Of a stretch of DNA of 64,000 nucleotides, positions 18,077-26,502 are shown piece after piece; position 1 is the stretch's first letter, and every line of letters starts with the position of its first letter. Both the position numbers and the translations under genes were made by a program. The stretch lies in IMG/VR virus record IMGVR_UViG_3300042521_003909, positions 1 through 64,000 of that record; one strand, given 5' to 3'. The stretch comes from a virus. The notes beneath the pieces were generated by a model. The model saw nothing but the letters and a program-made list of their open reading frames with translations. It was not told the DNA's origin and made no database searches.

Positions 18077-18573
18077 TATCTTATTCGCAATCAGGCCAAG
18101 ATTTATACGCATTTGAAAAATCTAATCAAAAGACGAACGGTTTTTATATTGAGATAGGAGCATTTCATCCCATAGAAAATAGTAATTCTTATATGCTGGA
18201 AGAGCTTGGCTGGAAAGGTATTAGTTTTGAAATTAGCGATATTACAGATTTATGGTATAGTAAAAGAAAAAATAAGCTTATAGTTTGTGATGCAACTAGT
18301 TTTGATTTTTTAAATTGTTTTAATCAAAATAACGTGCCTAATCAAATTGATTATCTTTCTTTAGACATAGATGGTGAAACATTAAATTGCCTTAAAAAAC
18401 TGCCATTAAGTCAATTTCGTTTTAAATCAATTACTATTGAACATGACGAATATCATAGGGGCAGTAGCATGAAAAATGAGATAAGAGATATACTTTTAGG
18501 CAATGGGTATTCATTGGATAGACCAGATGTGTCTAGCAATAATCTGATATACGAAGACTGGTGGACGGGTTAA
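18073..18573 (+). CDS. FkbM-like methyltransferase, short form
   Basis: The start was set to ATG 18073, which overlaps the upstream TGA and has AAAGGTGAGCAA as SD; this gives 166 residues. SQSGQDLYAFEK at the N-terminus and GFYIEIGAFHPIENSNSY (motif I, about 23-40) are typical of FkbM proteins. YLSLDIDGETLNCLKKLP follows as the later acidic block. The gene converges on the minus-strand GT11 gene, with only 4 bases of overlap. Confidence 0.85.
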   Translation: MISYSQSGQDLYAFEKSNQKTNGFYIEIGAFHPIENSNSYMLEELGWKGISFEISDITDLWYSKRKNKLIVCDATSFDFLNCFNQNNVPNQIDYLSLDIDGETLNCLKKLPLSQFRFKSITIEHDEYHRGSSMKNEIRDILLGNGYSLDRPDVSSNNLIYEDWWTG

Positions 18574-19349
18574 GCGAATTGCCAATTAGCAGGAAATAGA
18601 TCTTTAGTGCAATCTGATTGAGATGGATGTCTGTCTTGATGTGGCCATTTTTTTCCAAACCAGTTTTTAGGACATATGACTACGTCTGGCTTGCCTAGCC
18701 ATGCAGCCCACCAGCTAAAGGTACTGTTTGCCATTATGATGTGCTTGCAATTACTCATCAAGTACATGGATGGCAAAGGTGCCATATCTACAAATGTGAA
18801 ATCATGACCTCTAAGGTTGTTTTGACACCAATTTAAATCATCAGAAAAAACTAGAATAGAGCCTTTTTCACTTATCCTTGAAAGGCAATGATTGTAATAT
18901 TCTCCATTAAATTCTGGATATATATCTGGATACTTTAAATAATCAGTTCTTCTGATGTGCAAGGCAGTGGCAGTATCTCCATTAAAAAATCTTTTATATT
19001 TTCCACCATCGTGATTTTTGGCGGTATCCACCACGCTATGCTCAAAAGAAAAGCATTTCCTTACTTCATCTTCTGCAAAAGAGAAATATCTTTCTGATTG
19101 AAAATATCCATCAAGATGCGTATCGTTTTTTATGCCTTCAAAAGATGAGTCATAAGAAAACATGTTTTCATTAAATTTATGTACTGCTTTTCTGTTTGCT
19201 TGATTTAGGCCTTTTAACTTAAATCCTCTTATATGAGAATTGTCTCCTATATAGTGTGCAGATGTACCATTTCTTTTTGCTGCACACATGGCTGCAGCAA
19301 TCTGAAACATATTATTTCCAGTTCTTCCATATAGTTCTACTGTAATCAT
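18570..19349 (-). CDS. GT11 alpha-1,2-fucosyltransferase
   Basis: The protein has 259 residues. It has all GT11 landmarks: ELYGRTGNNMFQIAAAMCA at the N-terminus, LHIRRTDYL (H-x-R-R-x-D-Y, the GDP-fucose motif), LVFSDDLNWC and IMANSTFSWWAAWL. The enzyme adds fucose in alpha-1,2 linkage, commonly to galactose. It forms a minus-strand operon with the GT10 gene upstream, overlapping by 4 bases, and with the GT25 and GT7-like genes. Confidence 0.92.
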   Translation of the reverse strand: MITVELYGRTGNNMFQIAAAMCAAKRNGTSAHYIGDNSHIRGFKLKGLNQANRKAVHKFNENMFSYDSSFEGIKNDTHLDGYFQSERYFSFAEDEVRKCFSFEHSVVDTAKNHDGGKYKRFFNGDTATALHIRRTDYLKYPDIYPEFNGEYYNHCLSRISEKGSILVFSDDLNWCQNNLRGHDFTFVDMAPLPSMYLMSNCKHIIMANSTFSWWAAWLGKPDVVICPKNWFGKKWPHQDRHPSQSDCTKDLFPANWQFA

Positions 19350-20131
19350 TTAAATATCTTCTCCACTATTTGATGTATACCGTCTATTGATTTAAAGTTT
19401 AAAGATTGAGCTATTTCTAGGTTCTTCAATACAGCATGCTTTCTGCTTTCGTATTCAGCTTCAAAGTTAAATGAATTTTTTATTGGCATAAAGTCTTTTA
19501 GCCATATAATTCCAGATTTGTCAAATACATCAAAAACTTTTTTTGTTCCCCAATATATTGGAATAGTTCCTGTCAAAAAACAGTCTAATATTTTTTCTGT
19601 AAAATATGTATCCACACAGCTATTCTCCATAGCGACAGAAAATCTATAATCTTTAAGAGCATCTATCTTTGATTCCACTGATCTCTCTCTTCCGTGACCA
19701 AAAAGATCAGCTATTGAAGACATTTCACCTGCAACTTCTTGCCTGTATTGATGTCCTTGGCACATCACTTTTGAAGATGCTATCATGCTGATATCCTTAC
19801 TTTTTGGATATATTTTTTGGTCTATTAAATCTATCCAAGCTGGCACACACGGATGGATCTGAATAACATTATTTTTTGTGATTAGTTTATTGCAATGAGT
19901 AATTACTGCATCGTAATTAACTTTTCTATGCTCTACTGCGTTGTATATATCTGGTTCTATTGCTCGTGGCTCTAAAAGCCATAGTGCTTTTTTGCATGGC
20001 TTATTAAAACTGTTTATTCTATTAACAGAAACTATCAGGTCCGCATTATCAATATCAGAGCTAATCCAATTATGGTGCGAAAGAGCTTCAAGCTTGTAAT
20101 CCCAGTCTATAAATACTTTGTATTTTTTCAT
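19346..20131 (-). CDS. GT10 alpha-1,3/4-fucosyltransferase
   Basis: The protein has 261 residues. VAMENSCVDTYFTEKILDC followed by TIPIYWGTKKVFDVF is a near-consensus GT10 donor-binding motif (E-N-S-x-x-x-x-Y-x-T-E-K). The N-terminal half is short, so it is a minimal GT10. It is overlapped by 4 bases on both sides by other minus-strand transferase genes. Together with GT11 it could build difucosylated, Lewis-like caps (inference). Confidence 0.9.
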   Translation of the reverse strand: MKKYKVFIDWDYKLEALSHHNWISSDIDNADLIVSVNRINSFNKPCKKALWLLEPRAIEPDIYNAVEHRKVNYDAVITHCNKLITKNNVIQIHPCVPAWIDLIDQKIYPKSKDISMIASSKVMCQGHQYRQEVAGEMSSIADLFGHGRERSVESKIDALKDYRFSVAMENSCVDTYFTEKILDCFLTGTIPIYWGTKKVFDVFDKSGIIWLKDFMPIKNSFNFEAEYESRKHAVLKNLEIAQSLNFKSIDGIHQIVEKIFK

Positions 20132-20742
20132 TTTAAAAAGTCATATTTTCTATGACCGCCCTCTATGTCTGAGTAGCCTTCTCTTTGCCAAGCAAGATGG
20201 TGACAAAATCCATAGCATGATATTCTTTTTTGTATTTTGTGCAAATGTACATCCGCTGGTAGGTTAAAGATATTGCTATCAGAAAATTGTTCCATTAAAA
20301 CATTAACTGCATTTTGATTTATTGCATAGCAATGAGTGGTGAATGTCTTCCTAAGTTTGTGTACGTACTCATTTATCTTTTTAGGCGGCTCATTGTGAGA
20401 CCCCCCAAAGAAAAGTAAATTCCAATCTTCTGGCACATGTTTGTAGTATTGTGAAAAAAGATTTTTAAAGTTTGGATGAAATTCAATATCATCTTCAAGA
20501 ACTAGTACTTTTTGCAAACTTTTATCATCAAACATTTTTTGATATATTTTTTTATGAGAAAGGCAGCAGCCTGCAGCTCCTTTCTTGAGCCCCTTAGTAT
20601 CGGATATGGTATCGCCATCAATAGCTTCTATAAATTCAACGTTCAGTCCGTGTGTGCGGAATATTCTTTCGCATTCTGAACGACGATCTTTTCTTCTTTG
20701 CAAATTAATGCAGTATATTTTATTAAAATCTGATATGTGCAT
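20128..20742 (-). CDS. GT25-family glycosyltransferase
   Basis: The protein has 204 residues. YCINLQRRKDRR (about 10-21) is the characteristic GT25 N-terminal I-N-L-x-R-R-x-D-R block. KKGAAGCCLSHKKIYQKM (about 54-71) matches the G-E-x-G-C-x-x-S-H block. VLVLEDDIEF (about 79-88) is the E-D-D catalytic motif. GT25 enzymes are LPS or collagen-type galactosyltransferases. It lies between GT7-like and GT10 genes in a minus-strand operon. Confidence 0.92.
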   Translation of the reverse strand: MHISDFNKIYCINLQRRKDRRSECERIFRTHGLNVEFIEAIDGDTISDTKGLKKGAAGCCLSHKKIYQKMFDDKSLQKVLVLEDDIEFHPNFKNLFSQYYKHVPEDWNLLFFGGSHNEPPKKINEYVHKLRKTFTTHCYAINQNAVNVLMEQFSDSNIFNLPADVHLHKIQKRISCYGFCHHLAWQREGYSDIEGGHRKYDFLK

Positions 20743-20745
20743 ATT

Positions 20746-21666
20746 TTATATTTTATGAGATTCTGCTGCTATCCTATTGAGTACGGATTGTTTTTGTAAC
20801 TGTAAAAAGTCTTCAAACATTCTTACCAGCTTTAACTTTTCCTCATTATTTAAATGAATAAAATATTTTTGTATTTTTAAACCTTTATTCCTTACTGGTA
20901 GCGGAGTCACTTTTTCATTACTTGGATGCCATAAATGGAACATTTCTATACGTGGATTGTCACATCCTACAAACTTTTTAAATAATTCAATTTTATCCAC
21001 AAAGAACTGATCTTCTATTGAGTATGCCCAGAAGTAATATGGATCAAATCCACCAACTTTATTAAATAGCTCTCTTTTAATAACTATAGATCCTCCTGGA
21101 GCTCCTGGCCTTCCAGTATGAAAAGAGTTAGGTCTTACAATTGCTTGTTCTACACTTATATGATTAGAAAATATCTCATTTGAGATCTGTTCATTTAAAT
21201 AATTTACTCTTCTACCAGCAAATGACTGGACTATATCTTTTCCATTTAAGTTATCTCTTAACTGCTTCCAGAAATGCTTTGGCATCCATAGGTCAACGTC
21301 ATGAAAATGTATGTATTTTGAATCATGTAAAAAACTTCCAATATTCATTGATAAGCATTTATTGAACAAGTCTTTGTTTTTGTTCATGAAAATATAGTCT
21401 ATGTCATGTTGTATGCACATGTCTATTGCTTCTGGATTATTTGAGTGTTCAACAACAACCATTCTATGAGAATTTTCACTCTCTTGTCTACATTCATTAA
21501 AGCATTTTATAAATTGAGCAAGATGCTTGTTTCTTCCACATACGGGAACAACTGTAAGAAAATCGTAGTAAGATCTTGGAACAGACCTATATCTTGCGTT
21601 TTCTAAACGTTCAATAATATTGCTTTTATTGCCAATAAAATTGTCTAATAAAAACTGCATGTTCAT
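20746..21666 (-). CDS. GT7/GT2-like glycosyltransferase (galactosyltransferase-type)
   Basis: The protein has 306 residues. HFHDVDLWMPKHFW holds D-x-D. RPGAPGGSIVIKRELFNKV with GGFDPYYFWAYSIEDQFF is the G-G-x-x-x-(F/Y)...-G-W/A-E-D block of beta-1,4-galactosyltransferase/chondroitin-polymerase-like enzymes. ATG 21660 is an alternative start two codons in. It is the first gene of the minus-strand operon 18570-21666, separated from the next operon by a terminator hairpin. Confidence 0.82.
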   Translation of the reverse strand: MNMQFLLDNFIGNKSNIIERLENARYRSVPRSYYDFLTVVPVCGRNKHLAQFIKCFNECRQESENSHRMVVVEHSNNPEAIDMCIQHDIDYIFMNKNKDLFNKCLSMNIGSFLHDSKYIHFHDVDLWMPKHFWKQLRDNLNGKDIVQSFAGRRVNYLNEQISNEIFSNHISVEQAIVRPNSFHTGRPGAPGGSIVIKRELFNKVGGFDPYYFWAYSIEDQFFVDKIELFKKFVGCDNPRIEMFHLWHPSNEKVTPLPVRNKGLKIQKYFIHLNNEEKLKLVRMFEDFLQLQKQSVLNRIAAESHKI

Positions 21667-21694
21667 GTTTTATTTATCGTCATTATAAAAATAA

Positions 21695-21714
21695 CCGCTG
21701 TCTTGCGACAGCGG
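21695..21714 (-). terminator. Rho-independent terminator after the 21790-23654 operon
   Basis: A perfect 8-bp stem CCGCTGTC/GACAGCGG, with a GCAA tetraloop when read on the minus strand, is followed by TTATTTTTATAA. It lies 75 bases beyond the stop of the GT8-like gene. A second, weaker hairpin (CAAGGTG/CACCTTG, about 21743-21768) lies in the same gap. Confidence 0.8.
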
Positions 21715-21789
21715 ATAAAAAGGGGTAATGGGGCGAAAATTGGCAAGGTGTTACGCCCATAGCACCTTGATTAGTGGAGTAGGGAAGAA

Positions 21790-22602
21790 TTAGACGTATC
21801 GTCTGTCTGGATTCTTCTTCATGATCTCTTTGCCCATTTTGACGAGAGCGTTTTTGCTTCTCATCGCATGCACGATAGCTGGATCAACAACCGACTCCTT
21901 ATGAGTCATGTATTCAACAAATTTCCAAGGCATACCTTCAGGTATGTTGTCTTTTAATGCTCCAGTCCATTCACTTGCCCATATGTCCATGTAGTTTTTA
22001 TGCATTCTTTTTTCGTAATCAAGACTGAACATATGAGACAATACCCCTATAGGGACCTCCTCTGGTAAATTAAGTCCTAATTTTGCTTGATATTGTCTGA
22101 AATTATTCACTACATATTTTGCGTGTTTGGCGAACTCTTTTTTACAAATCCAGAAACCACCATTTGTGTTGTACACCACTTTTTGAGACACTCCAAACTG
22201 TCTCCAAAGGTTGACCATATTTTCATTCTTCACGCTCCACCAGTCAGACCTTAGTGTTGTTGGGTCATTGAGCGGACTTTCCAGAAAGCTGTGCCAAACA
22301 TCATTACCTATAATTTCTGAAAAATCTAGGATTGGTTTTCTGACAAAATAATGATCACTATCTATAAATACTAGCAGATCGTAATCCATTTCTGCGACCT
22401 TGACAAGATACTCAAATTTCCAATATTGAGTTTGATCCATTTGTATCTCTTTTATCATAGCTCTTGTTTTGCAGCCATGAAGAGGCTCATCGCAGTAAAC
22501 CACAATGTCATGTTCAATGCCGCAGTTCCTCATGCTTTGCACAAGAGATTGTAGCATATACCTATATTCACCCCAAGCAACAGACCAAATCAATGTTTTC
22601 AT
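21790..22602 (-). CDS. GT8-like glycosyltransferase
   Basis: The protein has 270 residues. LLVFIDSDHYFVRKP (about 84-98) contains the D-x-D within a typical GT8-like strand. VYNTNGGFWICKKEF resembles the N-x-G-x-x acceptor block, and VHAMRSKNALVKMGK resembles the H-x-x-G-x-x-K end motif of glycogenin-type enzymes. It is overlapped by 4 bases by the GT4 gene upstream. The substrate is unknown. Confidence 0.75.
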   Translation of the reverse strand: MKTLIWSVAWGEYRYMLQSLVQSMRNCGIEHDIVVYCDEPLHGCKTRAMIKEIQMDQTQYWKFEYLVKVAEMDYDLLVFIDSDHYFVRKPILDFSEIIGNDVWHSFLESPLNDPTTLRSDWWSVKNENMVNLWRQFGVSQKVVYNTNGGFWICKKEFAKHAKYVVNNFRQYQAKLGLNLPEEVPIGVLSHMFSLDYEKRMHKNYMDIWASEWTGALKDNIPEGMPWKFVEYMTHKESVVDPAIVHAMRSKNALVKMGKEIMKKNPDRRYV

Positions 22603-23654
22603 GATTTTACCTCTATGTTTTGACCAGCAAGGTTTAAAAGATTATCCCATTTAGCAATATATTTATTCTTGTCACACCATATATCTTTGGCGTACTCACT
22701 AGCCTTTTTGCCCATAGTCTTTCTAGTATGCGTGTCACACATATGCCTTGCTGCGTCCTTAGCCTGATCAAGATTGTCCCATAAGAATCCGCATTCATTT
22801 TCTATGATCATGTTTGGAAAGTTCCATTTGCGTGGAGCTATTACTGGTGCTCCAGTAAGCTGGCTTTCCATAATTGCCCTACTTTGATTTTCTACAAATT
22901 TAAAATTGCAGTTGTACAGAAATACGTCAAGGTCTACGAACCACTCATGAGTTGGCATAGCGTTAGTTGCGTACAGTCTCCATTTATCATTGAATTCATA
23001 CCAGCTGTAAATGGAAGATAATGAGTCAGACCATCCTAGTATTGAATACTCACAGTTTAGCCCTTCGCAAACTTGGTCATAAAAAATAGGAAAGTTATCG
23101 CCAAATTTCATTACGTCATCTCTGGAAACTTTTCCAAACACTGTTTTATTTCTTAAGGGTCTGTCTATATACTTCCACATATCAGCTTCAAAGTAATTTT
23201 CTAATACAAATGTTTTTTGAAGACGATTTTGATTTGCTACTTCTTTATGCATCACAGACCTATGAAAGGGTGATGTGTATAGTACAACGTCTACTTGATT
23301 TTTCTTTATGGCGCTCAATTCCTCTGGAGTATGCCACATCATATCATTAGACCACATGAATTTTAGACCAGATTCTTTTATGAAATTTATTCTTTGAAAA
23401 TCAGCAAAAACACGGAAATTGCAATTGGAGTAGGCAAAACCTGTTAATTTTTTTGGCAAGCTTGACATCATGCAATATTTTATGCCAAGTTTATCTAAAA
23501 AGTCTGTATTATGCTTTTCTCTCAGTCTAAATTCATCATTGGGAATACATGTAATATTATGAGTATCTTTTAATAAAACGAGCAATTCTTTCAGTCTTGT
23601 GTCTGCTCCACCAAGATCTGATATCCATTGAAATACATATAGGTTTTCTTTCAT
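22599..23654 (-). CDS. GT4-like glycosyltransferase (GT-B fold)
   Basis: The protein has 351 residues. FQWISDLGGADTRLKEL at the N-terminus resembles the glycine-rich acceptor loop of GT-B enzymes. NQSRAIMESQLTGAPVIAP (about 257-275) corresponds to the E-x-x-x-x-G-x-P-V/I nucleotide-sugar block of GT4. It is the leading gene of a two-gene minus-strand unit. A 53-base AT-rich divergent region (23655-23707), containing TTTATCGG, separates it from the plus-strand transferase gene. Confidence 0.78.
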   Translation of the reverse strand: MKENLYVFQWISDLGGADTRLKELLVLLKDTHNITCIPNDEFRLREKHNTDFLDKLGIKYCMMSSLPKKLTGFAYSNCNFRVFADFQRINFIKESGLKFMWSNDMMWHTPEELSAIKKNQVDVVLYTSPFHRSVMHKEVANQNRLQKTFVLENYFEADMWKYIDRPLRNKTVFGKVSRDDVMKFGDNFPIFYDQVCEGLNCEYSILGWSDSLSSIYSWYEFNDKWRLYATNAMPTHEWFVDLDVFLYNCNFKFVENQSRAIMESQLTGAPVIAPRKWNFPNMIIENECGFLWDNLDQAKDAARHMCDTHTRKTMGKKASEYAKDIWCDKNKYIAKWDNLLNLAGQNIEVKS

Positions 23655-23707
23655 GTATCATTTATCGGTTAAAAAGTAAATCTGCTGATTAGACGAAGAA
23701 CTATTAT

Positions 23708-24370
23708 ATGGAAAATACAGTAACATTTACAACTACAGCGATGGCTAGACCGGAGATACTTGAACAAACATATTATAATTTTCAAATATGCTTGAATATA
23801 AACATGAAAGATTTTGATTTACGAATAAATGTTGACCCATTGCCAAAAATAAATAAAGTTGATGAAGTAGTAAATGTAGCAAAGAAATTCTTTAAAAATG
23901 TTGACTATAACATATCAAAAGATGCCAATTTTCCTAGCGCAATCAAGTGGTGTTGGATGGACTTGCACACTAAATACACTTTTCACTTGGAAGACGATTG
24001 GGAGTTAACAAGGGGTATACCGCTCTATGAATTAGTAAAAATGCTTGAGAGCAATAAAGATATTAATCAAGTTTTACTAAGACCGTATCTTGAAACACAT
24101 AAAGTAAGTTTAGTTCCTGGATTAATAAGAAGTGATGTCGCAATGTATTTAAGTAGGCATATGTTGCTTAATAAAAATCCAGAAAAACAAATTCATTCAA
24201 ATGAGCATACAGGAAAAGACGGAGATCCTGGCTTTGACGCCAATAAAGTCATAGTATATCCAGAAGATGTGTGCCTAAGGGACATCGGAAGAGTTTGGAT
24301 GAAATCTCAATCTGTAATCAGGCCTGGCCCAGACTTCGTAAAATGGGAAAAGAAAAAAGATATTTACTGA
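23708..24370 (+). CDS. GT-A-like glycosyltransferase
   Basis: The protein has 220 residues. TFTTTAMARPEILEQTYYNF at the N-terminus is a GT2-like start. YTFHLEDDWELTRG (about 97-110) holds the E-D-D acidic motif. No C-terminal catalytic block is obvious, which is common in small viral transferases. It is a single plus-strand gene between two minus-strand units. It converges on adenylosuccinate synthetase with a 7-base overlap. Confidence 0.7.
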   Translation: MENTVTFTTTAMARPEILEQTYYNFQICLNINMKDFDLRINVDPLPKINKVDEVVNVAKKFFKNVDYNISKDANFPSAIKWCWMDLHTKYTFHLEDDWELTRGIPLYELVKMLESNKDINQVLLRPYLETHKVSLVPGLIRSDVAMYLSRHMLLNKNPEKQIHSNEHTGKDGDPGFDANKVIVYPEDVCLRDIGRVWMKSQSVIRPGPDFVKWEKKKDIY

Positions 24371-25374
24371 GCCATTTCGGGTGTAGCTACATTTTCCTTA
24401 TGACCAGAAAACTGAATATTGACAATATCAGTATTGTCTCTAATAACGTCATCTAAAAATCTCTGCATCTCATAAAGACTTGAGAATTCAACAAGTTTAT
24501 TTTCAAACTTTAGTTTAAAAGTTCCAACAGCTTGCAGTATATCGCATTTATTAATGACTAGATCTGTGCATCCAGATATCTTAATTGACTCCATAAGCTT
24601 GTCAACGTTTAGCCAATTCACCATTCTTTTTCTTCCGGTAGTAGATCCAAATTCTTCTCCTATTGTGATTATCTTATTTAAAGTTTCATCATCCCAAAGA
24701 GATTCTGGGAATAGGGGGTCAACTCCGCTTTTAGTGTCATAAATTTTAGCAACACCAATCAGTCTGCGTATTTTTTGAGGAGAGAAGCCAAGCGAGCAAG
24801 CACCATATGGCATAGTGGTACTACTTGTGACAAACGGATAGCAGCCATGGTCTATGTCGAGCCAAACACTCTGTGCCCCTTCGCAAAGTACCTTTCCCTC
24901 TAATTTTCCATCCCATAAGTACTCGCTCGGAAATAAGTCTTTTGCCCTGATCCCCTTGCGAAGCATTTTATCTGCATAGCATGGAGCAATTCCCTGTCCA
25001 GTTGTTCCCAATCCTTTTTTTAAGTTATTTACATCAAACTGAATGTGTTCTTCAGTTATAATATGCGCATTAGGAGATACTTTTACTAAAGAAGTGTCAA
25101 AACCAGATGCCTTTAAGTATTCAATTTCTTCAAAAAACTTTTTCACATTTACTACACAACCTGGGCCTATAATGCACTTTTTACCTTTAAAAATACCAGA
25201 AGGTATCATGTGTGTTTTGTATTTTTTGTCATTTAAATATACTGTATGTCCAGCATTTGGCCCACCATTCCATCTGCAAACATAGTCATACTTTTCAGCA
25301 AGTGCGTTTGCAATTTTTCCCTTACCTTCATCGCCCCAAGAAAGTCCGTAAATAACATCAACAAATTTGATCAT
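24364..25374 (-). CDS. purA: Adenylosuccinate synthetase (PurA-like, short archaeal/phage form)
   Basis: The protein has 336 residues against about 430 for E. coli PurA, which is the length of archaeal PurA and phage PurZ/PurZ0. It keeps WGDEGKGK with the catalytic Asp, GGPNAGHT with the catalytic His, GTTGQGIAP, LDIDHGCYPFVTSS and EFGSTTGRKR. Classical phage PurZ replaces that Asp by Ser, so this protein is PurA-like or PurZ0-like rather than classical PurZ. The usual GTP-base motif near the C-terminus is changed (QFSGHKEN). Function: IMP, or possibly dGMP, plus Asp to the succinyl adduct. Confidence 0.9.
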   Translation of the reverse strand: MIKFVDVIYGLSWGDEGKGKIANALAEKYDYVCRWNGGPNAGHTVYLNDKKYKTHMIPSGIFKGKKCIIGPGCVVNVKKFFEEIEYLKASGFDTSLVKVSPNAHIITEEHIQFDVNNLKKGLGTTGQGIAPCYADKMLRKGIRAKDLFPSEYLWDGKLEGKVLCEGAQSVWLDIDHGCYPFVTSSTTMPYGACSLGFSPQKIRRLIGVAKIYDTKSGVDPLFPESLWDDETLNKIITIGEEFGSTTGRKRMVNWLNVDKLMESIKISGCTDLVINKCDILQAVGTFKLKFENKLVEFSSLYEMQRFLDDVIRDNTDIVNIQFSGHKENVATPEMAQ

Positions 25375-25478
25375 CTGATACCTTTCTTAAAAAGTTTATA
25401 AATAAATTTAAAAGACATGTGTCCAATTGCGAAAGCAACCGCAAGAACTGTTAGCATTGTCCAAGTATTTTCACTCAT
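25371..25478 (-). CDS. Small single-span membrane protein upstream of purA
   Basis: The protein has 35 residues: MSENTWTM, then a hydrophobic stretch TVLAVAFAIGH, then a basic tail FKFIYKLFKKGIR. The stop TGA overlaps the purA ATG (ATGA), so translation is coupled. The orientation is probably N-out/C-in by the positive-inside rule. There is no recognised family and the SD is weak, so the evidence is the frame, composition and coupling. Confidence 0.5.
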   Translation of the reverse strand: MSENTWTMLTVLAVAFAIGHMSFKFIYKLFKKGIR

Positions 25479-25515
25479 ATATTTTCTACTTTTACTTTCT
25501 TTATTATCGACTTAA

Positions 25516-25598
25516 TGCGAGCGGAGGGATTCGAACCTTCGTAGACAAATGTCAGCAGATTTACAGTCTGCCCTCGTTGACCGCTTGAGTACACTCGC
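25516..25598 (-). tRNA. tRNA-Tyr (GUA)
   Basis: Read on the minus strand, the acceptor stem GCGAGTG/CGCTCGC encloses a long variable arm, as expected for Tyr. The anticodon loop CTGTAAA in a GCAGA/TCTGC stem gives GUA. The T loop is TTCGAAT. The discriminator is A and CCA is not encoded. It is the first (3'-most) of four clustered minus-strand tRNAs. Confidence 0.9.
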
Positions 25599-25601
25599 AA
25601 A

Positions 25602-25673
25602 AGCCACCTGTGGGATTTGAACCCACAACCTCTGCTTTACAAAAGCAAGGCTCTACCGTTGAGCTAAAGTGGC
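25602..25673 (-). tRNA. tRNA-Thr (UGU)
   Basis: On the minus strand the acceptor is GCCACTT/AGGTGGC, the D stem is GCTC/GAGC, and the anticodon loop TTTGTAA gives UGU. The T loop is TTCAAAT. The discriminator is U and CCA is not encoded. It lies 3 bases from tRNA-Tyr, so the cluster is likely processed from one transcript. Confidence 0.9.
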
Positions 25674-25680
25674 ATTCAAA

Positions 25681-25753
25681 CTCCTCCGACTGGACTCGAA
25701 CCAGTGACCCGGGAGTTAACAGCTCCCTGCTCTACCAACTGAGCTACAGAGGA
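25681..25753 (-). tRNA. tRNA-Asn (GUU)
   Basis: On the minus strand the acceptor is TCCTCTG/CGGAGGA and the anticodon stem GGGAG/CTCCC carries loop CTGTTAA, giving GUU. The T arm is CTGG-TTCGAGT-CCAG. The discriminator is G, as usual for Asn, and CCA is not encoded. Confidence 0.9.
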
Positions 25754-25757
25754 ATAA

Positions 25758-25847
25758 CGGATAGAGAGGGATTCGAACCCCCGGATGACTTCTTGAGCCA
25801 TCGGCGGTTTAGTAAACCGCAGCCTTAAACCACTCGGCCATCTATCC
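25758..25847 (-). tRNA. tRNA-Ser with anticodon ACU
   Basis: On the minus strand there is a 90-base class II tRNA with a long variable arm. The acceptor is GGATAGA/TCTATCC and the discriminator is G. The anticodon stem GCGGT/ACCGC encloses TTACTAA, so positions 34-36 read ACU rather than the normal GCU for AGY serine codons. The T loop is TTCGAAT. Whether A34 is modified to inosine cannot be seen. Confidence 0.85.
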
Positions 25848-25873
25848 ATGAATTTTATATCGGCACTGGATCT

Positions 25874-26401
25874 TCACATGCCTGGTGGATTATAGGTTTG
25901 TTCGTATTCTTTTTTTGCAATCCTGTAATAAGCGCCTTCGCCCTCTTTTACAAGATAGTCTCCTGGCTTAAGAACCATGTCTTCTCCCCAAGAAGCTTTA
26001 AAGGTAATTGGTTCTGTTCCTAAATATTCAGCTACCATTCTAGGAGATTGTTCTGGAGTTACATCTTCCCCCATATTACCTTCATACATCTTTGAAAACT
26101 TTGAGGACTTTATAACATATTTTTCCGAACTTGGGCCACTCATTATGACATCGCCATCTTTAGCGGTGTTTTCTGTTTCTTTTCCGTCAGAAGTCATTGT
26201 CACTACTCTTAAATCTTCCTTATCATTTACTCCATAACTCATTGGAGGCATGCTTTCTATATTGCCGCCAATGATTTTAAAGAAAGAGTATCTTCTTGCT
26301 TGTTTGTGAGTAGGTAGAAATTTCAAGCTTGATGCTACGTCTTCAATCCCATGCGAATTTCTACCTTGATCTTCTGATTGCGATATTTTGTACCAGTTCA
26401 T
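25874..26401 (-). CDS. Hypothetical protein with MNWYKI N-terminus
   Basis: The protein has 175 residues with no transmembrane segment. The N-terminal MNWYKIS resembles the MNWYSITKLA of the gene at 45970, a start shared by otherwise unrelated genes in large phages. The C-terminal half has two repeated elements, around GDVIMSGPSSEKYVIKSSKF and KPGDYLVKEGEGAYYRIAKK, suggesting two small beta-rich units of the PGDY type. SD TAGGAGAAAAA precedes the ATG. Function is unknown. It is the first gene before the tRNA cluster on the same strand. Confidence 0.75.
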   Translation of the reverse strand: MNWYKISQSEDQGRNSHGIEDVASSLKFLPTHKQARRYSFFKIIGGNIESMPPMSYGVNDKEDLRVVTMTSDGKETENTAKDGDVIMSGPSSEKYVIKSSKFSKMYEGNMGEDVTPEQSPRMVAEYLGTEPITFKASWGEDMVLKPGDYLVKEGEGAYYRIAKKEYEQTYNPPGM

Positions 26402-26502
26402 TTTTTCTCCTATTGTGTAAAATTATTTACAAAAATAACTACTCCTGTACCTTGCTTGTATTTTATACGTTATATATTTCCGAAATAATGCTTGGAGGAT
26501 TC

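Noticed and set aside
24364-25374. Classical PurZ of the 2-aminoadenine (Z-genome) pathway
   Set aside because: The diagnostic Ser replacing the catalytic Asp is absent and no DatZ/MazZ/DpoZ gene is visible in the window.
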